Source: Isoetes taiwanensis (taxonomy: Eukaryota; Streptophyta; Lycopodiopsida; Isoetales; Isoetaceae). From it: 64,000 nucleotides of DNA. A program made the translations under genes and the position numbers. The notes below the pieces were generated by a model. That model made no database searches, had not been told where the DNA came from, and saw only the letters and a program-made list of their open reading frames with translations. Shown piece by piece: positions 43,060 through 54,021 of the stretch. Position 1 is the first letter of the stretch, and each line of letters opens with the position of its first letter. The DNA is taken from positions 1,441,002 to 1,505,001 of the forward strand of contig JAJEKV010000106.1 of assembly GCA_021234155.1 (NCBI GenBank). Direction: 5' to 3'.

Positions 43060-43920
43060 GAAGGCTCTGCAACCTTGGACCAGGCAGCACTTTTCAAGCT
43101 GAAACATGGTCACTCCCAGATATGGGTATGCTGATGCAATTTCCACGGGTTGCCCATCAAAGACCTTTTAAGGGGGGTTAAACACCATCATCTTCGTCTT
43201 TTGCAGACTAACCTGTAGTGCCCTTTCTTTACGGAATGCCTCTTAAGGCTATCAAATGTTTCTTTAGACCTTAAAGGGAGGAAGACATCAATACAACAAC
43301 ATCAGAATAAAGCAAAATTGGGTTGCAGTCTTGTGCAAGCATGGAGCCCTCTTCACCCAAGGTCTGCACAAAAGCCTCCAGCTCATCAATGTCAAGTTCA
43401 AATAGAGTACGGGAGAGCAGACAACCCTGCTTACCTCCAATGGTGCTGTATACTTCAACTATTGTCCAGCAATTTTCACCCGGCTTACAACGTTCTCATA
43501 TAAAGAACACTTTCCAAATCAGCTTTGAGCCTATGAAACAGTCTTTTCCGAGGAACAATATCATACGGTTTCTTAAAGTCAACAAACAACGATATACTTT
43601 CCCTTCTTGGCTTTCGCTTCTTTAATAATCACCCTCATAGTGAAGATACTAGCACGAGTAGAAAAAAATCTTCCTAAAACCAGCCTGGCCCTTAGCTCTA
43701 AACCCCATATACTTACTTAGAATCATCTCTAATGCAAAGCCGTATAACTTTGCCATGACTGTCCAATCATGATTAGCAATAGGATCACCTAGGATCATAG
43801 GATCGCCAGCTTTATGAACAGGTATGATAACATCATTCTTTTTACAAAGGCTAACAATGGCTTCATTAAACAAGTGCATGACTACTCGTGCTAAAGTTTT
43901 TACCCTGTGTATGACCATAT
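43060..43920 (-). pseudogene. LINE-C reverse transcriptase remnant
   Basis: Minus-strand LINE RT in broken frames: VIIPVHKAGDPMILGD, then MAKLYGFALEMILSKYMGFR, AKGQAGFRK, then TIGGKQGCLLSRTLFELDID, ELEAFVQTLG and LLYSDVVVL (decayed YADD). It resembles LINE-B more than LINE-A. Copia-3's LTR ends about 50 bp away. Confidence 0.75.
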
Positions 43921-44087
43921 CGCTTCTCTGTATTCAACTGTGCTATAAAGGTAATATAATGTTTGTAAAGTGACATTCTAAAACTCACATGTCATATAGC
44001 CAATGGTCAAAGGGTCAACATCACATGTCTTAGCCTAAAGAGTAGTGGGTTAAGAAAGAAGAGTAGTAGCTTAAGAGAAAAAGGAGA

Positions 44088-44200
44088 GTTTATTAACGTC
44101 TACTAATAAAGACCCATAGAGTCTGGGACCGGATAAACACAACGTTTGGACCCGTTAGGAGGGCATCATCCTCCTTTGCATTTTAGACAAAAAAAGGAAA
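44088..44200 (-). repeat. LINE 3' end, minus orientation
   Basis: In sense orientation AGACTCTATGGGTCTT (a weak stem-loop at the place of GGTCT...AGACC), then TAGTAGACGTTAATAAA, then a short CTC/TTTTC tail. Same signature as the other LINE ends; this is the most diverged of them. Confidence 0.7.
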
Positions 44201-45385
44201 CAGAAATATAGCACAAATTTTACTTAATCACTCTAAGATAGGTTCTGATATTTTCCCTTGCTATCATGCCTCCTCTTTCGAAACTACTATTTGTGCTTTT
44301 GCGTTACTGATATTATTCTATTGGATTCTTTTGAAAGTGACTGATGTCACTCCCTCATCAGAGCATGTGGGTCTTCCTTCGCACTATCCAGCTCTATAAT
44401 TTATTTCTACTTGCCTTAAGGATGCTCCTTCATATTAGAGACACAACTTCATAAGCTGCTGCTGTAGAGTTGTTGGATCTCAGACAGGAATATATTCCTA
44501 AGAATCTCCCAGTGATTTTTAATTGATTGTTTTGATAGACCTTTTAGTGTCTTGGATGCTTTCACCGTCCTTGCAGATCCTCAATTGTTTGAACATGTTT
44601 TTTCAATTTGAAGAACAGATAAATATACACTTTTCTGGTCATAATACTTTACCGAGTTGTTGCAAGGTCGCTAGGTCTAGAGAAGCAATTATATCTTCCT
44701 CTCATGATGCATCTTATGGTGTACTTTATATTACTAACAGCAGAAATTAGTCAGCAAGGACAGCTAGATATATATTATGGAGACAGCAGCCCCTGCAAGT
44801 TTTATGCTCCACCAATAAGTAAGCATTTCACAGTTGCTTCATTAACTTGTGTCTCTCTTGGTATATCAAGATGCCCAGGACTTTACAATGAAGCCGTCAA
44901 CTGAAATGTGCAGGAATACCTTGTAAAATCTCCTCTAATCGCTCTATGGCAAGGTTTATCCATTTCTTTGCTTTAGATCATGGTATATAAGCTGATTCAT
45001 CTACTGCTGAGTCAGTTGCAAATTTAAGTGCCGTGGAATATAAACCCCATGGAGCTGAAGAATTTAGAATACCTTACCTTGGCCAGCTAAAGTTTCTAAT
45101 GAGGCATAAGCCAATATGTCATGGGGCCCATCCTAATCATTTTAGAGAGGAAAGATAATTAATGAGACCATTTAGCAGTCTGGAAATCAACTTGCAAGTG
45201 GGATTGCAAGACAACATTTAAGAGTGAACTAACAAGATAGACTACAATGCTCTTACCACCTTGACATAGAAACATGTGTATTTTGCAGAAGGCCGCTTCT
45301 CGAGAACATTATAGATAATGAAGCTATGGATCTAAGTGCTAAAAAGTGGCTGTTATTAGGGTCATTAAGATGAACCTGTTCAGCT
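44201..45385. other. Unresolved stretch in or next to the host gene
   Basis: Missing exons of the F-box gene may lie here. One phase-compatible candidate on the minus strand is a 24-bp piece near 44,925-44,950 (reading ERLEEILQ between AG and GTATTC), too short to trust. The rest shows no motif. Confidence 0.25.
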
Positions 45386-45475
45386 TGTTCATGGATTAAA
45401 GTCCCCAAGCAGCACCATGTCTCCAGCGACGGAGAAATCTATAATGTTCATCATGTAAAGGGCCTTATATAGAGA
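45386..45475 (-). pseudogene. LINE endonuclease scrap
   Basis: The minus strand reads MNIIDFSVAGDMVLLGDFNP, containing the LINE endonuclease V-L-x-G-D-F-N loop. Stops follow immediately. A very small remnant lying in the host gene's intron space. Confidence 0.6.
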
Positions 45476-45553
45476 GGTTCCTCATATATATCTTTGTCTA
45501 TTGAAATTCTAGGTAAAAGAAAATAAAAATTGTATTCGCAATCTAAAAAAGAC

Positions 45554-45733
45554 CCTGTAATCTACGAGATGAGAAACGGTACATCCAGTAATTCCAAGAA
45601 AGAACTAAGCGAGAATCAAACGCTGCAAATGAGCCTCTCAGATTTACAGCAATTTGCTGCAAGCTTGATGAGGACATGATATTAGAAATGAAGTTCATCT
45701 TGTACTTCTCGTGATCCACAGCCCACAATTGCA
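45554..45733 (-). CDS. F-box gene, exon e5
   Basis: 180 bp: 2 nt, 59 codons, 1 nt. QLWAVDHEKYKMNFISNIMS, then SSSLQQIAVNLRGSFAAFDS, then RLVLSWNYWMYRFSSRRLQ. The acceptor is CTGCAG and the donor is CAGG/GTCTTT. Its 2-nt lead fits the phase-1 end of the exon at 46,260, joining as a Val codon. The aromatic-rich C-terminal half is protein-like but I do not know the family. What follows downstream is uncertain. Confidence 0.55.
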
Positions 45734-46259
45734 CTGCAGTCTAAGAATCTTTTGCAAACATCCACATTTGATCCTAAGTGATAGAAACTAAACCTCATCC
45801 GACAGATTTGATATCTAGATGACCTTGGTAGATGATCCAAGATAGATTTGACAGCTAAATTGTTCTTAAGAAACTTGACTGATGCATTGCTACACAAAAG
45901 GTTCAGCCCGTCGTCCCTATCCCAGCAGCAGGAGATGCTAATGAAGCAAGATACACAATAACATGCAATTGGTTCTTGAAATAAAAGGTAGCCTTATTAT
46001 GATATTCAACAGTTGCACTTAAAGAATGCTTGCTCTGATTACTCATATATTGCCTTTATATACGACCCACTTTAGTGGTCATTTGTTGCTTCAGGATGAT
46101 GCTTCTGAAAGATAGCATAGCCTGCGTACCATCATACAGTTTTCAGAACTACTAACCCCAAGAGTTCATGAGGCTCACCAAATACATCATTTTTGAACAG
46201 AAGCAAGTGATGAAATGGTATGCTTCAAGTTCTTCCTGATTAAAACAAGAGAAACTGAC

Positions 46260-46428
46260 CTCTAGCAAAATTAAAATCACAACTCCAAAGAATGAAAGTT
46301 GCATGGTACTGTGAAGAGCCAAAGACGTATATGTGCACATGAAGGACCTTCTCAATAGGCAGGTATGGTTTTTTGACATTGGAATGACCTTGATTGGCAG
46401 CATCCAAGACGGACGTGGCTGGAACATC
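46260..46428 (-). CDS. F-box gene, exon e4 (5' edge uncertain)
   Basis: An open minus-strand stretch: DVPATSVLDAANQGHSNVKK, then PYLPIEKVLHVHIYVFGSSQ, then YHATFILWSCDFNFAR plus one base before GTCAGT. The composition is convincing, but its 5' boundary does not match the phase of exon e3 (which ends with two spare bases). So either an exon between 46,430 and 46,619 is missed, or the acceptor lies within this stretch. The 3' phase fits exon e5. Confidence 0.48.
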
Positions 46429-46619
46429 TTACATCTTATTACAAGGTAGATGAATCATCTGCTATAACAATAATATTATGCACTTCATAGTTTAAATTCA
46501 GAAGACTTATTAGTCCCATGAGGCCCTATATTAGGCAGCTGTTGGAGACCAGGTTGGAGTCCAACAAAGGTAAAAGTCTGCAAATTACAAACAATATACA
46601 AAGAAAAATTGAACTAACC

Positions 46620-46720
46620 CCTTCTGCATATCGTGAAATGAAAAAGTCTCGCCAACTGCAATTAGCAAGCCCCTCATGTACTTCCACATCCCACCACTTT
46701 TTATAGAGAGTTTTCCATAT
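46620..46720 (-). CDS. F-box gene, exon e3
   Basis: 101 bp: 33 codons plus 2 nt. IWKTLYKKWWDVEVHEGLAN, then CSWRDFFISRYAE. It starts right after the Met that ends the F-box exon, giving ...ALKHDM-IWKTLY. F-box proteins typically continue in this way, with W and then W-x-x-x-F-x-x-R some 30 residues later. The acceptor is TTTTTATAG and the donor is GG/GTTAGT. Confidence 0.72.
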
Positions 46721-46862
46721 CTATAAAAACATAGAGCACTCCTTGAGATCATGCTCACATGATGCAAACGTGCTCACAAGTAGCACCATGCAATATCCCC
46801 TATCAATGAGATCTAAATACATATTACCCTCCATGGCATTGGCTAAGATATATAGGAAATAC

Positions 46863-47037
46863 CATATCGTGTTTCAATGCATCCCTCCAATCTCTACAAA
46901 CTGATGCACATGCTACGAGGTCATAGGTAGATTCAAGCTTGGCAACGCATTTGCATAAAATATCAAGAGATAACTTTTCCACATCTGGAATGTCTTTCTC
47001 GTCTTCTTTTATGCCCGCAACAACATTCTCATGAGAG
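46863..47037 (-). CDS. F-box gene, exon e2: F-box domain
   Basis: 175 bp: one base completing a Ser codon from exon e1, then 58 codons ending phase 0 at ATG/GTATTT. The domain reads DVEKLSLDILCKCVAKLEST, then YDLVACASVCRDWRDALKHD. It has the F-box pattern L-x-x-D-I-L, then L, then L-x-x-x-x-x-V-C-R-x-W-R. F-box proteins bind SKP1 and recruit targets to SCF ubiquitin ligases; the target here is unknown. The acceptor is TCTGGCAG. Confidence in the domain is high. Confidence 0.85.
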
Positions 47038-47298
47038 CTGCCAGATATTGATCAGAAGAGATGTAAGAACCCATAGAAGGAAACAGTCATAAGTAATAAT
47101 GCATTCCATTTTATATATTTCGAGGCAATCAAGTGAAATCACGAATTGGTACAAAAAAAAACATGCCGCCCGCTTTTCTCTAGCTGGAGGAGAAAAAATA
47201 GGATCTAACACAAAATATGATCTAGCATTCCTTCCACTTCAAAAAGGAAAACAGTTCACAACAGACGATCAGAATTCTTAGTTGAAACATCCATGCAC

Positions 47299-47588
47299 CT
47301 GGAATCATTCCCTGATGCGGTATGTCGCTGCCTAAATTCTCCTTCAAATCTAGAACCAGCAGAAGGAAGTGCGGCTTTTGTCCCAATGTAGCTCCTCCTA
47401 TGTGGCAACTTTGATCTTCCAGTACTAGCATTATCTTGTTCCTTTCCAACAGCAACATCGGAAGACGCTTTTTTTCTAGAGGTAGATTGGCGTCCAACTT
47501 TTGCATGAGAATTTGCATATTTCTGGTTCGGAGTAGGACGGCGATCGGCCGATCCTGCATGATCCTTTGAACTCTTTCTTCCTGACAT
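47299..47588 (-). CDS. F-box gene, first exon
   Basis: 290 bp: ATG at 47,588 opens 96 codons plus 2 nt, ending at TCCAG/GTGCAT. It begins MSGRKSSKDHAGSADRRP and is rich in Ser, Lys, Arg and Gly (for example VGRQSTSRKKASSDVAVG), so the N-terminus is probably disordered and basic. Its phase matches exon e2 exactly (AG plus C gives Ser). I prefer this ATG over upstream TTG codons. Whether transcription reaches the exons at 37-30 kb is open. Confidence 0.75.
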
Positions 47589-49308
47589 CAACAATGTCGA
47601 GAAATTTTGGGTTTTAAATTCAAGGTTCCCGCAAGTTCCGCGGGCCGTCGATGAGCTTGTTTAATCCGAGGTGGCCTTCCAGATGCCGTCGATTAGGCCG
47701 CCTTTCAGACATTAAGCTTATTAGAGCCAACCCTAGGTGTAGGAATATACTAGACATGCACGAAAAGAACTGTGAAGATTTGAGTAGAAGTTGAAGAGGA
47801 CGTCTCGGATTGAGCATTAGCAAATCCATCGTAGACGGAGAATAGGAGTGCATGCATGCATCAAGTGGAAAGTGGAATCAGAAAGTGGAGTGTAGAAAAG
47901 AAAGTGAAACGTGAAATAATAGAATTAGGTAAGTGGTTGAAGGAGGAAGAGAAGGTGATTATTGTTGAGATGAATGTGAAGGAGGATGTGCTCGTGAAGC
48001 GAAGCGAAAGTTTTGTTTAATGTCAAAGATGTAAGTGGAGTCCCTGATAATGTGAGAATTTTAGTGCAGGATAGCAAGCAAGATAGACAATGCAGCTATA
48101 GAGGTGCATAGCATTTTACGGCCAATGTTCGCATTTGGAGATTGCAGATGAGTAAGATGCACAAATAGATGGGTTTATTTATTGTGGAAGATGCAATTGC
48201 GGTACTTAATCATGTGAGAATTTGAAGTGCAGAAGTGCAGTTTCGAAGAGGCAATGATAAATTTCTAGTTTTAGCAGTTGTTGCAGATGATTGCAGTGCT
48301 CAGAAAGAGAATCTTAATCAATGGTTCTGTTCAAACAAAGAACTAGTGCGAGCCACAAAACTGAGGGTCGTCTTGCTGGCAGAATGTACATAGAGTAGGA
48401 AGATGGTGACAACAAATTCCGTTTCTTTATGTAGCTATGATAGATTGATTAGTTAGATTTCAAGATTTGATGGCATATTAGGTCGTCTTCTCACAATTTA
48501 TAATTTAAGGTTGGGCCTTGGAGAGTAGTCTGGCAGGTTAGAGCTTCTTCTAAGTCTAACCAGCTTCAAGGTTATTGTTTGAAGTCTCTGTAATTTCCCA
48601 TCAATTTATTTGAATTTTGGATGATCAAGAGGTCATTTGGTTACAAAGAATCATAACTTTAAAAGCCTGTGGCAGCTTTAAGAATAATGTGGCAGCTTAT
48701 TCTAATTATTCTTGTTGTCTCCATCCAAATATTTTATGTATATGTGGAGACTTTTATGTATCCTAGCAGATGTGACTAGTTTACTAGACCTAAAATCTTG
48801 AAATTCAAGTGGCGGGAGACCTTGGATGGACAGCTATTGAATTTTTACTTGTAAGAAAACATAATGATCTAGAGGCATCTCCAACAATGCACCACCTTTT
48901 GGATCACATTTTTAGGGTTGGGCTATGGTCTAGTTGGTATTCATTGGATTCAGATTTATGGCGAGCTAGGAGATTGCACTGCCTTTATAATGGGAATGTT
49001 GATCTTCAGGCATAAGATTTGGGTAATTATTTATCTACGTTCCTCTTTTTGTTTCCTCGAGATATTGGTCCAAATTTTACTCTTCTAGTTTGCAAAGGAT
49101 ACAAAATCTTTCTTGGGCCTAATCTATATGTGACCACTAAGGGTAACAGAAGTTGCTACAGTTGGGCTAACAAATGGACCAGTTGTTGAAAACTATAGAG
49201 AGGTTCCTATAGTAATTGGTTTTAGCAGAAGAAGGATGGTTTTCCCCTATAGTATGTTGAAGCCGAAGAAGACTCCTCCATTCATTCTACTTTATGTTAG
49301 TAGTTTCC
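47589..49308. other. 5' flank of the F-box gene, no gene seen
   Basis: AT-rich sequence upstream of the F-box start codon. No TATA box could be chosen with confidence. A plus-strand 68-codon frame at 48,809-49,015 has no recognisable features. Confidence 0.35.
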
Positions 49309-49313
49309 TATTT

Positions 49314-50902
49314 TGTGACGTCCCCTACTCATATGCGGTGCACTCACCGTATACAAACAGGAGTTCATCCCCCATACCAGCTCCATGCTAATATAGGGCC
49401 CTCCACGTATCACTGCAACCTTGAAGAGTTCCAGTGGGAAGAATGAAGGGGTCCTTTACCCTGTCTCCCTCAGGGCCTACCTAGTTGCGGAAGCGTAATA
49501 TACATGTCAGTAGTACATACATCAACATCATAAGACCATCACGAAGGATGGTTCACCACATATCTGCATGGACAAAGATCAGCACATCACATAGGGAATC
49601 CTACCCAAGGCTCAAACTCAAAGGGATGACTGACGGCTTGGGTCTCCAGAGGTCATTGCAGACAGAATTCATGGCAATTGGATTTGGCTGGCATAAGAAC
49701 ATGGCTTAGGGTTGTCCACTCCATCCGCCCCTCCTATGCACACTTTGCGTAGTAGGTCAAAAGTGTTGGGACCTGATCAGAGCCCACGGGATGCATAGCC
49801 AAAGGGGCTATTCCCCGGGTTGCATCTCCGGGGCCCGATGGGGAAGGTAGGGATCTCTCCCTCCAGAGATCTACATGCCGACTCAAGGTGACTAGAGGGC
49901 CACCGCCTTATTCGACTTGAACCCACTGGAGAGTGACGATCACCCCACCTGCAGTCGAGCCCATGCCTTGCCCACACGCAGCTGGCAAGCCATTAGACCT
50001 AGTCACAATGATCCCTCGGTAGGCCTTTACACACCGCAGGGATCGCTCAAGAGTCGAACACCTAACCTCCTTATAAGCCGCCTCGCCCCTTCACCCACAA
50101 CCAGTGTGTGGCTATCGGGCACAGGCCGAATTTACAAAGCAGCTAAAGAGGCTAGCTAGGAGCATCAACTACCGTGCCTTAGGGTCTCTACCCCTTCCCA
50201 ATACAATGAGTTCACAGAGATACATCATCCATATATTATCACGTAAGAACTAAAGAACAAGATCTAATCTATATCATAGAGTTAGGTTCTTTAGTTAGAG
50301 CTTGGTATCTAGAGATCTAGATGGCTGCTATGGGCAATTTAATAGGCTAAACCTACTGATACAATGATTGGAAGACGGTTTAAGCTATTAAATTGACTAA
50401 ATACCTGGTCCTTGGCTCGCTCCTCCTCCTGCCTCGAACTCCCATCCATCCGGGCCGAATCACTGAATCAAGGAAAACTAATGGTGCAATTCTCTCAGAC
50501 TGAGTCTGGGAGGCGGTTTTGACTCCTGGAGCAGCCAAAACAGAGCTCTAGAACCCTATGGACGAAAAATGGCAAGTTAGGGTTTCTCCTACTTAAATAG
50601 ACAAGGGGTTAGGGCTAGGGTTTCCAATTATCCCTTTAGGCATGTGGGATAATTGGGAATGGCCCACTTGCCTTTAATGGTTAGGTGGCATAAAGGTATC
50701 TACATGGAAAGGTGTGCACCTTAATAAATGTGCACATTGGTAAATGTGCACATTAATAAATGCACATACCTTGCAAGTTGCCCCCTAGGGGCTACCTACT
50801 GGTTACACGCTGGCGCATTACCGCCACGGAGTGGCGCGGTACGCGACGCAGGCAAGATAAAGATACGCCCGGCACCGTGATAATCGTGGCTGGAACGTCA
50901 CA
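49314..50902 (+). mobile_element. Solo LTR, 1,589 bp, perfect TSD
   Basis: Begins TGTGACGTCCCC and ends GGAACGTCACA, so TG...CA ends with short inverted repeats. The 5-bp TATTT lies at both 49,309-49,313 and 50,903-50,907. This is the mark of an LTR insertion followed by recombination between LTRs. It is GC-richer than its surroundings and has no long coding frame. Orientation is arbitrary because the internal part is lost. A diverged inverted copy lies at 60.1-61.7 kb. A DNA transposon with similar ends is less likely because of the 5-bp duplication and TG...CA ends. Confidence 0.82.
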
Positions 50903-51144
50903 TATTTTTCCCTGAATCTTCTGGGTTCTTCCTGGATATTCAGGGTTTTTTTTTCATGTGCTAAAATTATTCCAATATGATTCATACGGATTCATGTATG
51001 TGCTGTAATTTTATATCATATGAATGCAAAATATGTCGTGTCTTCAAAAAAAAATGCTGAGGGTCAATATACATTGGAAATATGTTGCTACATCATGCAG
51101 TTAAAATAGATGATTTAACAAAAACATAGCTATTCTTCAGAGGT

Positions 51145-51405
51145 AGAGTTTTGGTAACAAGGCTGATCTAGAAGGTCAAAGTATTCTTCATACTGCTTCT
51201 GCCTTTGGGAAGCTTGACATTGCAAAGTATTTGTTGGGTTTTGGATCAAAGGCAGATCTTTCAAGCATTACATACAAGGCATATTTAAAGGCTCCTTGTT
51301 TGGATTATTTAGAAAGTAAGGTTCTGCAAGGAAGAACGCCTCTGCATGTTGCTGTTGCTGAGGGGCACTTAGATATTGTCAGATGATATAGTGCTCGAGG
51401 GAGTG
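51145..51405 (+). pseudogene. Ankyrin-repeat gene fragment
   Basis: The plus strand reads NKADLEGQSILHTASAFGKL, then DIAKYLLGFGSKADL, and after a spacer QGRTPLHVAVAEGHLDIV before a TGA stop. These are two ankyrin repeats: a G-x-x-x-L-H-x-A-x-x-x-G-x-L-x-I-x-x-x-L-L helix pair, then G-R-T-P-L-H-V-A-x-x-x-G-H-L-D-I-V. No start codon or splice sites are obvious. Ankyrin proteins mediate protein-protein contacts; this is a captured or decayed piece. Confidence 0.75.
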
Positions 51406-51449
51406 GCCTTGCATGGAACAATATTTATTGATATGGTCATCCAGTATGT

Positions 51450-53213
51450 TTAAGCCTTGATATTATCAAAGAGAGAGCAAAAAATAAACCTTGACCTTTA
51501 TTTAGAAGCAAAAAGGCAAAAAACGGTGGTGTTATCTATAAATAGAAGGACAAGTTTGAGACGTTATGTCTCCGCCACCACAACTCAGAAGTCGGCGATC
51601 CTTACCTCATTTGCATGCTTGATTTTGCATCTTATTGCTGCACACTTGGCTTCAATTTCTTCAATGAGCTTGATTTTTCTCTCCATGTCCTTCTCCTTGA
51701 TATGAAGAGTAGAGTTTAAAGGATCAGTTTGAAGAGCAATTCTGATGTCTCTCATTTGCTAGATTAACGTATTTTTTTCAAGCAATCTATCTTTGTGCAA
51801 TTTGGAAGACCAGGATTTGATCCAAGCTTTTGAGGCTTTTATATTGGAATAGAAATATTTCATGGAATTGGAATCTTGAACTTGGGGGCGGTTGGAGTAG
51901 AAATCTCTGAATTGGTTACAAAAAGAAGTGGAGTTCAAGGGATTAGAATTGAATTTGTATGGAATATTCCCAACAGTAGATACAGAGGTTTGGTGATTGG
52001 TACAAAGGAATTGTAGTTGGTGATCAGAAATAGATGTAGTTTCATCACTGATCCCAAAAGCATTATCCCAAAAATTGGTATCAGATACATTTAACTTACA
52101 ATTTTTTTTTGTACCGCCATTTACCCCCGGCCAAGGGAAATTAGACTCTTTTCTCTAGTGGTATTTCAGAAGACCAATGTCACTTCTCACATTCTTAGAA
52201 ACTTCCTTTCTTCCATATCCTCAGGGTTCTTCGTTGTCTTGCAATCAGCATGCCAAAACTGTCTAGCTAAGCATCTGTCGCAATTAGGAGGTAAACTAGC
52301 CCATCTTAGATCTAGAACAGCTTTTTCACCAAAGCAATTAGTGAAGGGAGTATCGGATGGATTGTCTTTAGATAAATCAAGTTGGACATAGGCAGCAGGC
52401 AGTTTATAGGGAGCATAGACAGTAGAGATATGAGATTCCCTTCAAGTTTGAGAGCAATCATGAGGCCCAGGTGAATCCAACAAGGGGGAGAAAAAAATCG
52501 AGCAAAGCAGGGGATGGCCGAAAAGGAAGAGGTGAAGAAAGATTTGAACGAAAAACAAGGGAAAAAGCTAGAACTAGATAAAAAAAGAAACCAATTACCT
52601 CTAAATTGCAACAGAGCTTAATCTATCCATTCAATTTCGGCTGATCTAATTACTCAAAGAAAACCTTCACAGATATGAAGTGCGCATTCCATTCACAATG
52701 CACTCAAAAAATTCCTGCTGCTGGACAATTCTTATCGCCAATAAATTCCTCCAACCAAGATTCAATGATCTGAGTTTCAAATTCTTCACAGCTTGGAACA
52801 AAAGAATACTTATGATGAAAAAAATCTTTAGGGAAAGTTTGACGAATAGAATCCCAGAGTTGAGAGGAAGTGCCAGAAAGAAAACCATATGTTAATTTGT
52901 ATCCATCAATTAAAATTGCAAAGATTTTTACGTCCATTTGAAGCTCATGAGATGGGGAATCACAGGAAATGCTAGCCTCTATATGGCTAGCAAATTGATT
53001 CAAAGTCAATTGGGATCAGAGTGAGCAGAATTCAAAAATTTCGAGCAAAAATGGCCAAGAAATTGCTTCTAACAGAAAATTTGGGAAAATGACACCCAAG
53101 AAAAAAGCTGCACGTTCATTTTTCCACCCAAAACTCCTAAACCAGCAATTTGTTGTGCACAAATAGCAAAACAAAGCATATTGGTCACACACTGATGACC
53201 CACTTGAGTGCAT
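51450..53213 (-). pseudogene. LINE-I: plant L1-type ORF1 remnant, minus strand
   Basis: In minus-strand order: KLTYGFLSGTSSQLWDSI (52,704-53,009 frame), a basic stretch, then AAYVQLDLSKDNPSD and LRWASLPPNCDRCLARQFWH (about 52,270-52,450). The ...Y-V-Q-L-D-L-S-K-x ... L-R-W-x-x-L-P-x-x-C-x-x-C core is the DUF4283-like region with its C-x-x-C knuckle of plant L1 ORF1. Below 52,100 broken frames have a coiled, charged section (IKLIEEIEAKCAAIKCKI) like the post-endonuclease linker. A copy with the same order lies on the plus strand at 54.0-55.8 kb. Confidence 0.62.
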
Positions 53214-53990
53214 TGATTTCTAGGCTAGTGTGGCGTCTAGCTGGGGCCATCAAACCACATGACTTCACCCTTGTCATTGCAGATATTCCCTATGGATTTA
53301 AAAGTAAGGATAACCGCTTTGATGATCAACCCTTCAAGCATCAAGAGTTTTTGTGGATCTGAAGCAAATAACAACAACTAAACATTAGAGACTTGTAGTG
53401 TTCCATTCAAGCATGCAGGCTAGACTTGTTGAAGTGAGCTACAAAAAGCATTTTGGTTCTCTAGAACAGGCATGCGATCTGCGCATATTCTAGAATACAT
53501 TGTGCTTCATTGTTTTCGTTTTGTTCTGTTTTACGCATATTTTGAAATACACTAGACTTTTTGCTCGTAGTGTTCTGTTTTATTCTTCTTGTATTCTGGA
53601 ATACACTAGACTTACAAATTAATTGTTTATAACTTTCAGTGCAAATCTAATATCAATCACTACAGTGGAGGGCCAAGGCTACTAAGCAAAGTGGAGTACT
53701 TACATGTGACTTACTGGAGCTTTGACAGGAAAAGAACAATGGAGGATCGATAGAAGACAAGCGAGTATTGCAAGAAAAATGGACGTGCGCCTATTTTCTT
53801 GGAACTTTTGTCTTTATCCCATTTTTTCTGTTAGAAGCACTTTCTTGCCAAAAAATATAGGAGAAAACAAATTTTCGGTGATCTGAAGCAAAATTCTTGT
53901 AGATCAATTGCTGCCCTTGTAGAAGGGTAGCCTCTGTGAGATTCTTTGCAATCAAAGCTACATTTTGAATGCTGAATTGTCATACTTATG
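53214..53990. other. Spacer between two inverted LINE remnants
   Basis: AT-rich. It contains a loose tandem repeat near 53,480-53,610 built on ATTCT(A/G)GAATACA and TTTTGTTCTGTTTTA-like blocks. No gene recognised. Confidence 0.5.
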
Positions 53991-54021
53991 AAGCAGAAAA
54001 TTACTCATAATCGACTTTTTC

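Noticed and set aside
47222-47560. Alternative minus-strand frame overlapping the F-box first exon
   Set aside because: Does not join in phase to the F-box exon, whereas the frame from 47,588 does exactly.
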